From NCBI GenBank assembly GCA_030673085.1, contig DAOVFE010000162.1, forward strand, positions 1 to 5,272: DNA of 5,272 bases, written 5' to 3'. Below the pieces are notes generated by a model. The model saw only the letters and a program-made list of their open reading frames with translations. It made no database searches and was not told the origin of the DNA. Both the position numbers and the translations under genes were made by a program. Origin of the DNA: Anaerolineales bacterium. GTDB taxonomy: Bacteria; Chloroflexota; Anaerolineae; Anaerolineales; E44-bin32. Shown one piece after another: positions 1 through 5,272 of the stretch (position 1 is its first letter; each line of letters opens with the position of its first letter).

Positions 1-751
1 CGGCTTTCTTCAATGCATTCTCGGCGATTTCCGGATCTATTGCGACTGACTCGGGGCAGGGAACGCATATTAATATGCCGCTATTGAGACCCAGGGACCA
101 ATGGGCGCGTACAATTTCAGCAGCCTGGGCATTAGTATCGACCCGGGCGTTAACAGGCAATCCGCTGCTGTGAGTGAAAAAGGAGGGAAACTCATCTGAC
201 TGCCACCCTAGAACCGGAACCCCAGCAGTTTCAAGCCATTCAATAGTCCGGGGCAAATCGAGGATGGACTTGGCTCCGGAACAAACAACTGCGACCGGTG
301 TTCGGGCCAATTCAGGTAGATCTGCAGAAACATCACCGCTTTCTCCTCGGTGAACTCCGCCAATACCGCCAGTGGCGAATACTTCAATACCAGCTGCATG
401 AGCGATGTACATCGTGGCGGCAACTGTAGTCCCACCCGATAAGCCCTTGGCCATCGCGATGCCGAGATCACGCCGGCTAATTTTAATAGTGTCAGAGTCC
501 AGAGCGAGCTTCTCAATTTCCTTCTGATTAAGACCAACGCGTATTTGGCCATCTAGAACGGCTATAGTGGCCGGAGTTACACCGGCATTATTAATTTCGG
601 CTTCCATTCGTAATGCGAGATCAAGATTAAATGGTTTGGGTAGGCCATGTGTGATCACGGTGGATTCTAGGGCAACAATCGGCTTGCCCTCTTCAAGCGC
701 AGCGCAAACGTCCGGTTTTATATGCAGCCAAGTAGGAAAGGCTTTGCCCAT
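1..751 (-). CDS. psuG: Pseudouridine-5'-phosphate glycosidase, C-terminus cut by window edge
   Basis: PsuG cleaves the C-C glycosidic bond of pseudouridine 5'-phosphate to uracil and ribose 5-phosphate in the cytoplasm. The frame starts at ATG 751 and stays open for 250 codons to the left edge; the E. coli enzyme has about 312 residues, so roughly 60 are missing. Family signatures are seen in order: ALESTVITHGLP (27-38), PATIAVLDGQIRVGL (60-74), ISRRDL (91-96), GGTTVAATM (106-114), FATGGIGGVHRG (125-136), SGAKSILD (158-165). By family knowledge, E29, K90 and K161 correspond to the E. coli catalytic Glu31, Lys93 and Schiff-base Lys166, and D140 to the metal-binding Asp145; all are present. The gene lies 103 nt downstream of psuK on the same strand and completes a two-step pathway with it. 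No frameshift is seen. The family assignment is very secure; the end of the protein is unseen. Confidence 0.96.
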   Translation of the reverse strand, partial: MGKAFPTWLHIKPDVCAALEEGKPIVALESTVITHGLPKPFNLDLALRMEAEINNAGVTPATIAVLDGQIRVGLNQKEIEKLALDSDTIKISRRDLGIAMAKGLSGGTTVAATMYIAHAAGIEVFATGGIGGVHRGESGDVSADLPELARTPVAVVCSGAKSILDLPRTIEWLETAGVPVLGWQSDEFPSFFTHSSGLPVNARVDTNAQAAEIVRAHWSLGLNSGILICVPCPESVAIDPEIAENALKKA

Positions 752-854
752 TTATTATATGCTCCTGAAAAATATTACATTATTCCTGGCTCGTTTATAA
801 GCGACTGGTTTCGGTGATAATGCTTTTAGAGAAAGCTATTACCCGGCAGCATGA
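752..854 (-). other. psuK-psuG intergenic spacer
   Basis: These 103 nt separate psuK from psuG, unlike the overlapping or nearly touching junctions earlier in the operon. The spacer is AT-rich near psuG and contains TATAAA- and TAATAT-like hexamers on the minus strand, but none has a good -35 box at 17 nt. A 5-bp GCTTT/AAAGC hairpin (822-836) is too weak and has no following T-run, so it is not called a terminator. Read-through from psuK is the simplest reading; a weak extra promoter for psuG cannot be excluded. Confidence 0.5.
762..766 (-). promoter_or_regulatory. Shine-Dalgarno site of psuG
   Basis: On the minus strand AGGAG lies 10 nt before the ATG at 751. The spacer is slightly long and AT-rich (CATATAATAA). 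It supports the start chosen for psuG, since no other start codon in that frame fits the conserved N-terminus better. Confidence 0.7.
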
Positions 855-1799
855 CTAGTGGAGCTGGTCATATAGTAATTCGAGCGAGAGGTTTGGGACT
901 ACATTGCCCACGGTATTTAGTGTCAGAGCAGCAGAAGAAACACCCAGTCGAACCGCTTCGTCGAGCGGAATGTCGTTAAGCAGGGCGAAAATCACACATG
1001 CGGTAAGTGCATCACCGGCCCCAGTAGGATCCGTGATTTCGGTATAGATAGCGGGAACGTGGCCGCTCTGGTAGGCGGTGGCATAGCCAAGGCCGAATTC
1101 AGCCATTGTGACTATCGCAATGTCAACGCCGCATGAAGTAAGGTATTTTGCAGCAGCAATTGCCTTTTGCGGATGGGCGTGAGGGACGGACTCGGGGCAT
1201 AGAGCTTCTGCTTCAGTTTCGTTGGTCGTAATCAGCCAGAGTGATTCTAGATGCGGTTTGAGATTGGGAGCTAGGCTGGCTGAAGTCGGATCGGCAGCAA
1301 TGGGTACGCCGGCGCGGTTCGCCAGAATAATAGCTGTCTGTAATGTTTTCTTCGGTAGATTGGCATCGATGAAGATAGCTGAGGCTTGCTTAAATAATTG
1401 CTTGCATCCACGCAAGTGGGCGGATGAGATCGAGTTGACCACGCGCATGTCATCGATGCCATGATATAAGTTGCCTCGATCATCGAGGACTGCCAGGTAA
1501 GCGCCGGTCATTTGATCGGGAATCGTGAGTGCATGCTCAATATTGATGCCGGCATCGGCGGCTTGCTCGAGTAAGCTTCTTCCTTCAGCATCATCGCCGA
1601 CAGCGGTAATCAAGATTGCTTCCATTCCCAATCGTGCCAGATTTTCGGCTACATTCCGGGCAACGCCCCCCGGCGCCATGCGAAACGTGCCCGGGTTGGA
1701 GGTACCTTTAATGAGCGGACCGGTAGATTTCCCGATAATATCCAAACCGGTTGATCCAATTACAAGCACAGGCCCGTTATGACTTGGAATGCCCTTCAA
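855..1799 (-). CDS. psuK: PfkB-family sugar kinase, probably pseudouridine kinase
   Basis: This 314-residue protein has the ribokinase/PfkB fold signatures: an N-terminal strand VLVIGSTGLDI (11-21), the first PfkB motif PGGVARNVAENLARLG (43-58), NETEAEAL (193-200), and the second motif DPTGAGDALTACVIF (257-271) with the anion-hole GAGD and catalytic base D263. Its length matches E. coli PsuK (313 residues). The likely reaction is ATP + pseudouridine to pseudouridine 5'-phosphate, the substrate of PsuG encoded next. PfkB kinases are hard to tell apart by sequence alone; the pseudouridine call rests mostly on adjacency to psuG. The start is TTG: an in-frame TAG lies four codons upstream with no ATG or GTG between, and a good ribosome site precedes it. 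A GTG at codon 11 would cut into the first beta strand. It begins 4 nt after the stop of the upstream SPFH-like gene, so it is surely co-transcribed with it. Confidence 0.9.
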   Translation of the reverse strand: MKGIPSHNGPVLVIGSTGLDIIGKSTGPLIKGTSNPGTFRMAPGGVARNVAENLARLGMEAILITAVGDDAEGRSLLEQAADAGINIEHALTIPDQMTGAYLAVLDDRGNLYHGIDDMRVVNSISSAHLRGCKQLFKQASAIFIDANLPKKTLQTAIILANRAGVPIAADPTSASLAPNLKPHLESLWLITTNETEAEALCPESVPHAHPQKAIAAAKYLTSCGVDIAIVTMAEFGLGYATAYQSGHVPAIYTEITDPTGAGDALTACVIFALLNDIPLDEAVRLGVSSAALTLNTVGNVVPNLSLELLYDQLH

Positions 1800-1803
1800 T
1801 GTG

Positions 1804-3249
1804 TTATTCCCCTATTTCCCGCGATCTGGTTATGCTCTTAAGATGATTAAGCATGGTCTGGTAATCCAGAGGAGGCTCAGCTTCCGAGCTGCCAATAAGT
1901 GATTGACCGATCAGATCGAATTGTTCGTAGAAGACCCTCAATAATGTCCAATTACGATAGGGACCATGAAGCTCGTCATTCTCGTATGTGTTAATCACTG
2001 TCTTAAGCAGATGAATGCATGTTTGGTTGAAACGATGTTTACGGTATCGCTCAAGATATTGCGGTGACCGATGCGCCTGAGCCCGCTGAAGATCGCGCCA
2101 GGTAGAGATAATAGTTTTCCCCGGGTCAGTCTGTCGTGGTTCTATAGGGCGTTGGGCATGGATTTGCCAGGTTCCAACGCCGACCCAGGCCAGCTCTAGG
2201 CCATTCTCACGCAATCGACGGCGAACAGCAGATGTATGAAAGCGTTCGGTGAGCTGGCGCCGGGGAATGTGAATGCTATTAGCTGAGCGAGGCTCGGCGT
2301 GATTTTCCTGAGGAGGTCGCTCTTGGTTTGCTGGAGAAGGGGCTGGCTGAAGAGCCAGGAATTCTTCCAGAGTCAGGCTGCCTACGAAAGCGCAGATCTC
2401 TTGACATACCAGGTCAGGAAGAATGCTGTCCCATTTCTGGGCGCCATCCCGGGTTACTGGGTGATTATAGACCAGACGGATAAGAGCATCATTTGTGTAG
2501 GGGTAGGGGTTTGTTAGACTGCGTGGTTGAGCGCCGCTATATACACGAAATACCATCTGTGTATCCCGAGCATAGACTTCAATTCCATCTCGGGTGACTG
2601 CACGGATCTTATCGATCTGCCGCAGTTGGTCTCGCAGATCAACTACATCCCGTAAGCGTTCAAAGCCCCGGATGAAACGCCTGATTCCGGCGCTATAGAT
2701 TTTTGGTTGCCCTTCTCTGCTTTCAACGATGGCGGCAAAGCCAAGGTGAATATCCAAGTAGCCGGGACCGCCAATCCGCAGGAGAGGGCTTGCGGCGTCG
2801 ATTTCATCAAGGCCGTTGCTTCTGACCTGGATGGTTTCGTAGTGTAGGCCCCAAAGAGCTGAGCGCAAATATCTATTTGAGCTCGAGAAGGATCTAAGTT
2901 CATACAAGTCGGCGAGATAATGAGATCCAATCCGAATGCCAATCCACAATCCCGCAATAATAGGCAGGATATGCATAAGAGCGCTGGGCGCAAAAAAGTA
3001 GGAGATGACATTGAGTGCTATGTCAACCGGAAATGGGATCTGATCGAGCCTTGCCAGCAGGGGTAATGGTTCGTCGGCGAAAAAAGCCAGAATCGACCAG
3101 TAAAGGATGATTGCGATAATCAATGTCCATCGGCGAATAATGGAGCCACTAGCTCCGCGTTCTAGGAATTTGGCGGCGATGGAATCGAGCATGCTGAATG
3201 CGGCCTGTGATGAATGGGCGTGCAGGTGCTCTTTTGAAGGGGGCTTCAT
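1804..3249 (-). CDS. Membrane-anchored SPFH/Band-7-like protein (second of pair)
   Basis: No characterised homologue is recognised. The 481 residues begin with a hydrophilic stretch, a membrane helix at about 40-58 and a second hydrophobic region at about 75-108 that may form one or two helices. The part at about 158-240 resembles an SPFH/Band-7 domain: GGPGYLDIHLGFAAIVE, then FERLRDVVDLRDQLRQI and TRDGIEVYARDTQMVFRV. A Pro/Glu/Asn-rich linker (about 301-328) leads to a basic segment RRRLRENGLELAWVGVGTWQI (343-363), which looks like the later SPFH strand with its flanking helix, and then a mostly helical tail. SPFH proteins usually form membrane-bound oligomeric scaffolds that organise lipids or proteases; that role is inferred here only by family. 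The ATG overlaps the stop of the preceding gene by 4 nt (ATGA), implying translational coupling and probably fixed stoichiometry with that protein. The domain assignment is moderately sure, the function unknown. Confidence 0.85.
   Translation of the reverse strand: MKPPSKEHLHAHSSQAAFSMLDSIAAKFLERGASGSIIRRWTLIIAIILYWSILAFFADEPLPLLARLDQIPFPVDIALNVISYFFAPSALMHILPIIAGLWIGIRIGSHYLADLYELRSFSSSNRYLRSALWGLHYETIQVRSNGLDEIDAASPLLRIGGPGYLDIHLGFAAIVESREGQPKIYSAGIRRFIRGFERLRDVVDLRDQLRQIDKIRAVTRDGIEVYARDTQMVFRVYSGAQPRSLTNPYPYTNDALIRLVYNHPVTRDGAQKWDSILPDLVCQEICAFVGSLTLEEFLALQPAPSPANQERPPQENHAEPRSANSIHIPRRQLTERFHTSAVRRRLRENGLELAWVGVGTWQIHAQRPIEPRQTDPGKTIISTWRDLQRAQAHRSPQYLERYRKHRFNQTCIHLLKTVINTYENDELHGPYRNWTLLRVFYEQFDLIGQSLIGSSEAEPPLDYQTMLNHLKSITRSREIGE
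1807..1813 (-). promoter_or_regulatory. Shine-Dalgarno site deciding the TTG start of psuK
   Basis: The minus strand reads AGGGGAA, then 7 nt, then TTG. The site lies inside the last codons of the upstream gene, so psuK translation is likely coupled to it. The same heptamer precedes the second SPFH-like gene, which supports it as a genuine ribosome site. Confidence 0.7.
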
Positions 3250-4580
3250 GGGCGGGCTTCCCCTTGCTTGTCAGCGCCGGCTTCCAATTCCTCAAGAATA
3301 CTGCGCAAATGGGCAGTGATAATACTGCTGTCGGTTCCTATTGCTTCTTGACTGCTATGGCGTACAGCGTCTCGAAGCAGAAAGCGCAAGGTTTCTTGCT
3401 GATCCGGCTTTTCTCCGTTGGCCAGGCGCGCCCGGAGAGTAACCGTCATATCTTGCGCCATACTTTGATAGGCGTCAAACTCGCCTAGATTTCGGGCCTG
3501 TTGAAGCTGCTGCTCTGATTGGGTAAGCAGTTCGTGCGCATTAATAGCCCAGGCTTCGGACCAGCGACGCGTACGCTCGGCTTGAACTTCTGCCGGCAGA
3601 TAGAGATTTTCGATCTGAACGCTCAACATCCGAATTCCGCGTTCAATGAGCAGACGGAACTCACGACTGCCGCTGGCAGTGGAAGGTCGATTGGATTCTC
3701 CATCCTGGAGTTCTGATGGCGAAAGATGGCTAAGAATGATCTGCTGGATAGCTTGAAGCGGATTTGGATCAGCTTTGGAATGACAAAATAAAGATTCCAG
3801 AGATCGACGTTTGACCTCCTCGCGCCATAGGTCAATAACAAGGCGTAGGGGAAGCTCGGTCCAAGGAATATCGTCATGATCGCCATAAGTATGACCATAG
3901 ACCGCTCGCTCGGCGGCTTCTGAGTTGAATATGTATGGTGGGAATCGTGGCGGCCATTCTTTTTGCGGACGATAAGGATATCCAGGATCAAGCATGAAGA
4001 CAATGCTCAAATCCGCCGAAACCGGAATACCGTCCTGCGTAAGAGCGAGGGCGGTTGTAGCTTCTTGTTTGATGGGAACATCAGTGGGGGGCACGTGACC
4101 CTCAATCTTGCGAAGTTGAGGACGCAAGTCTATTGGTTCAGCTAATCTTTCCCCTTCCTCTGTGAAGCATACTCCGCTGCCGACTGAACGAGAGAAGCGG
4201 ACGTCAGTCCGGAGTACTGCGGCACTGCCTTGATCTATAAGCATGATGCCAGAGGTTTTATCCTTGCGCTCGGGATAAACTTCGATCGCTTTTCCACTTT
4301 GAACAAATGCAACCGGACCGCGCTTTCCTATAAGATAATTTAATAAATGCTTAATCGCTTGAAGACGTTCAACCCAGTCGTGGACCGGAAATGTAAATTG
4401 AGCCGCTAAGGTAATTGTTAACAGCAAGGTGGCTAATGCCAGAACCGAGTCTAGAATCAATGCTGGCAAGAAATGAGTTACTGCGGCGTTATGAAGCAGC
4501 ACGATATAGGCGCCGATAAAAAGCGCCAGCCCCAGGAAAGTCAGGAAGCCCGAGCGACGGAAGAACGGAGGTTTAATCAT
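3246..4580 (-). CDS. Membrane-anchored SPFH/Band-7-like protein (first of pair)
   Basis: No named homologue is recognised. The 444-residue protein has two hydrophobic segments, about 11-30 and 38-63, then a soluble region starting RGPVAFVQSGKAIEVYPE (87-104) that resembles an SPFH/Band-7 domain. It shares DLRPQLRKI (151-159) and TQDGIPV...VF (181-195) with DLRDQLRQI and TRDGIEV...VF of the downstream protein, so the two are paralogous; here about 15 extra residues separate the motifs. The later part, RGIRMLSVQIENLYLPAEV (314-332) followed by a charged Gln/Glu-rich helix (about 333-375), matches the usual end of an SPFH domain leading into a coiled coil. It is likely a membrane-bound hetero-oligomer partner of the next protein (inference). 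It is the first gene of the operon; no Shine-Dalgarno precedes the ATG, and the promoter lies so close that the mRNA is probably leaderless. The cellular role is unknown. Confidence 0.87.
   Translation of the reverse strand: MIKPPFFRRSGFLTFLGLALFIGAYIVLLHNAAVTHFLPALILDSVLALATLLLTITLAAQFTFPVHDWVERLQAIKHLLNYLIGKRGPVAFVQSGKAIEVYPERKDKTSGIMLIDQGSAAVLRTDVRFSRSVGSGVCFTEEGERLAEPIDLRPQLRKIEGHVPPTDVPIKQEATTALALTQDGIPVSADLSIVFMLDPGYPYRPQKEWPPRFPPYIFNSEAAERAVYGHTYGDHDDIPWTELPLRLVIDLWREEVKRRSLESLFCHSKADPNPLQAIQQIILSHLSPSELQDGESNRPSTASGSREFRLLIERGIRMLSVQIENLYLPAEVQAERTRRWSEAWAINAHELLTQSEQQLQQARNLGEFDAYQSMAQDMTVTLRARLANGEKPDQQETLRFLLRDAVRHSSQEAIGTDSSIITAHLRSILEELEAGADKQGEARP
3258..3264 (-). promoter_or_regulatory. 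Shine-Dalgarno site of second SPFH-like gene
   Basis: AGGGGAA on the minus strand lies 8 nt before the ATG at 3249, within the final codons of the preceding gene. It supports the ATGA overlap start, and it is the same heptamer as in front of psuK. Confidence 0.65.
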
Positions 4581-4588
4581 TGGCCATG

Positions 4589-4617
4589 ATTGTATCGCAA
4601 AGGTTCATTCAGGCCAA
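4589..4617 (-). promoter_or_regulatory. Predicted sigma70-type promoter of the SPFH-psuK-psuG operon
   Basis: On the minus strand TTGGCC (4617-4612, 4 of 6 to TTGACA) and TACAAT (4594-4589, 5 of 6 to TATAAT) are separated by exactly 17 nt. Only 8 nt separate the -10 box from the ATG at 4580, so transcription would start at or within 1-3 nt of the start codon. The absence of any Shine-Dalgarno there is consistent with a leaderless message. This is read by eye from consensus only. Confidence 0.55.
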
Positions 4618-4814
4618 CTAAATTGGTGGTGGGTGTCGAAAAAAGAAATAATCTGCAAATGGAGAACGCTGGTGGATTGCTGTGGAGTTCTGTATTTTTC
4701 TTATGAGTTGGCAGATATGGGCTGGGAACAAAGTTACCATCCAATATATACCGTTCCCTTTCTTGTGTTTAGGCTTTTTTCAGTGCAATCATTTATTCGA
4801 TTAGCCAGAATACC

Positions 4815-4849
4815 CCTCAGCTTGCTGAGGTCCCTAAGCTTGCTTAGGG
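4815..4849. repeat. Twin hairpins with identical CTTG loops
   Basis: Two perfect palindromes lie one base apart: CCTCAG-CTTG-CTGAGG (4815-4830, 6-bp stem) and CCCTAAG-CTTG-CTTAGGG (4832-4849, 7-bp stem). Both have the same loop, but the stems differ. The outermost CCCC (4813-4816) and GGGG (4847-4850) could also pair, closing both hairpins in one larger structure. No T-run follows on either strand, so an intrinsic terminator is not a good reading. A REP-like repeat, protein-binding site or part of a structured RNA are possible. Confidence 0.75.
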
Positions 4850-4905
4850 GATGAATGGCCAGGGCCGTAGGCACTGCAGGGCGATAGTCCTGAGCGAATA
4901 TTTAA

Positions 4906-4991
4906 ACAAAACCCCGCACCCGAAGGGGCAAAATTCCCGCAATGGGGGATGTCCCTAAAGGACATCCCTAAAGGAATTTTGAGGGTTTTGT
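4906..4991. repeat. Nested multi-stem palindromic element
   Basis: Four stems nest within 86 nt. The outer stem is ACAAAACCC (4906-4914) with GGGTTTTGT (4983-4991), 9 bp. Inside are a small hairpin (4916-4929) with a GAA loop and one bulged A, an inner stem AAAATTCC (4930-4937) with GGAATTTT (4973-4980), 8 bp, and within that a perfect 9-bp hairpin GGGATGTCC (4946-4954) / GGACATCCC (4960-4968) with loop CTAAA. Read on the minus strand, the small hairpin is capped by CTTCGG, a C(UUCG)G tetraloop in RNA. The whole folds as a three-way junction. It could be a structured RNA, a REP/MITE-like mobile repeat, or a terminator-like barrier between the divergent units; the sequence does not decide. Confidence 0.72.
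4952..4975 (+). repeat. Direct repeat TCCCTAAAGGA, two copies
   Basis: TCCCTAAAGGA occurs at 4952-4962 and again at 4965-4975, a 13-nt period with only CA between. The first copy spans the loop of the 9-bp hairpin and the second forms part of the inner stem, so alternative foldings are possible. TCCCTAA also begins the second twin hairpin (4831-4837), which links the two palindrome clusters. Confidence 0.7.
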
Positions 4992-5060
4992 CATTTACTA
5001 GATTGTAAGATCGAAAAAATACATCCATAATTATTAGGCGCGAGCAGGGTTAGGGAAATT

Positions 5061-5079
5061 AAAAAAAAGGAAAAAAAAA
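5061..5079 (+). repeat. Interrupted A-tracts (A8-GG-A9)
   Basis: Eight and nine adenines flank a GG. Such tracts bend DNA and can act as UP elements for RNA polymerase, but this one is about 120 nt before the putative start codon at 5201 with no clear promoter between. It may instead be a slippage-prone homopolymer. Confidence 0.5.
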
Positions 5080-5136
5080 GATAGTAAGCAGGATCATTAA
5101 TATTGATATTAGCCATCGCGAGGTCAGAAAGCAGAA

Positions 5137-5157
5137 TTGGATTTCGCCAAAATCCGA
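5137..5157. repeat. Small hairpin upstream of the rightward frame
   Basis: GGATTT (5139-5144) pairs with AAATCC (5150-5155) around a 5-nt loop, extendable to 8 bp with one T-G wobble. It sits about 45 nt before the ATG at 5201, so it could be an operator or leader hairpin. No T-run follows. It is short enough to be chance. Confidence 0.35.
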
Positions 5158-5200
5158 ACAATCCCAATTAGCCATTCTTTAGATAAGGCATATAAAGTCG

Positions 5201-5272
5201 ATGAGTGATCAATGGATGATCGATGAAAAAATGGATCCTCGCTCCCTCAGGGGCATTACTATTCTGATTGCA
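5201..5272 (+). CDS. Putative start of a rightward gene, cut by window edge
   Basis: ATG at 5201 opens a frame of exactly 24 codons that runs to the edge without a stop: MSDQWMIDEKMDPRSLRGITI and onward, with an internal ATG at codon 11. Codons 19-24 are becoming hydrophobic (ITILIA), as in a membrane segment. The other two frames through the same bases meet stops within about 15 codons of their ATGs. There is no good Shine-Dalgarno (only AAGG, 12 nt upstream) and no convincing promoter. The family cannot be named from so little sequence. Its position at the end of a long non-coding region, diverging from the operon, is compatible with a real gene start. Confidence 0.4.
   Translation, partial: MSDQWMIDEKMDPRSLRGITILIA

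Larger units (their letters stand above)
4581..5200. other. Non-coding intergenic region between divergent genes
   Basis: About 620 nt separate the leftward operon from the putative rightward gene. The left third (4618-4812) shows nothing recognisable apart from the promoter just beside it. The middle carries two clusters of palindromes, listed separately, joined by a short linker with a weak CAGG/CCTG hairpin (4877-4892). The right part (4992-5200) is AT-rich with A-tracts and one small hairpin. No tRNA, rRNA or credible protein gene is seen. Open frames across it (4633-4854 plus, 4834-5028 minus) run through the palindromes and lack protein-like composition. Confidence 0.7.

Noticed and set aside
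208..552. 114-codon minus-strand open frame
   Set aside because: It lies inside psuG in another frame; the psuG frame carries all the conserved family motifs across these bases.
567..800. 77-codon plus-strand open frame
   Set aside because: Antisense to the N-terminus of psuG, with no family resemblance or ribosome site.
822..836. Intrinsic terminator between psuK and psuG
   Set aside because: The stem is only 5 bp, AT-rich, and lacks a following T-run on the minus strand.
2643..3011. 122-codon minus-strand open frame
   Set aside because: Out-of-frame shadow of the second SPFH-like gene, whose own frame holds the membrane helices and conserved motifs.
3623..4003. 126-codon minus-strand open frame
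   Set aside because: Out-of-frame shadow of the first SPFH-like gene.
4815..4849. Bidirectional intrinsic terminator
   Set aside because: The hairpins are strong, but neither strand shows a T-run immediately after them, and they lie upstream of both flanking genes, not at gene ends.
4633..4854. 73-codon plus-strand open frame starting with GTG
   Set aside because: No ribosome site; the C-terminal part is just translation of the twin hairpins and the composition is not protein-like.
4906..4991. CRISPR array
   Set aside because: The 11-nt direct repeat has only two copies separated by 2 nt; there are no spacers of regular length and no cas genes.
4834..5028. 64-codon minus-strand open frame
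   Set aside because: It runs through both palindrome clusters, so its sequence is dictated by the stems; no ribosome site or recognisable product.

Overview
The window carries a four-gene leftward (minus-strand) operon and, to its right, about 620 bases of non-coding DNA rich in palindromes, ending in what looks like the first codons of a rightward gene. Base composition is roughly balanced in the genes and AT-richer in the intergenic DNA. Start codons are mixed (ATG and TTG). The lead gene appears to be leaderless, while the internal genes have AGGGGAA- or AGGAG-type Shine-Dalgarno sequences. The pair of large SPFH-like membrane proteins and the style of the palindromes suggest a Chloroflexota (Anaerolineae-like) bacterium. 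That placement is an impression from protein style, not a demonstrated result.

Layout in order of transcription (right to left). A sigma70-like promoter (4589-4617) sits directly against the first start codon. Gene 1 (3246-4580) and gene 2 (1804-3249) encode two related membrane-anchored proteins, each with an N-terminal hydrophobic region followed by an SPFH/Band-7-like domain. They overlap by ATGA and share the motifs DLRxQLRxI and T-x-DGIxV...VF. Gene 3 (855-1799, psuK) encodes a PfkB-family kinase that best fits pseudouridine kinase; it starts at TTG a few bases after gene 2. Gene 4 (1-751, psuG, C-terminus cut by the window edge) encodes pseudouridine-5'-phosphate glycosidase with its catalytic residues in place.

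How they work together: PsuK phosphorylates pseudouridine and PsuG breaks the C-C glycosidic bond to give uracil and ribose 5-phosphate, so the last two genes form a complete salvage module for this modified nucleoside. Why it is co-transcribed with two SPFH-like membrane proteins is unknown and is the most interesting question here. No nucleoside transporter is seen in the window.

The right-hand intergenic region (4581-5200) holds twin hairpins with identical CTTG loops (4815-4849), a nested multi-stem palindromic element (4906-4991), interrupted A-tracts (5061-5079) and a small hairpin (5137-5157). An open frame starting at 5201 runs off the right edge.
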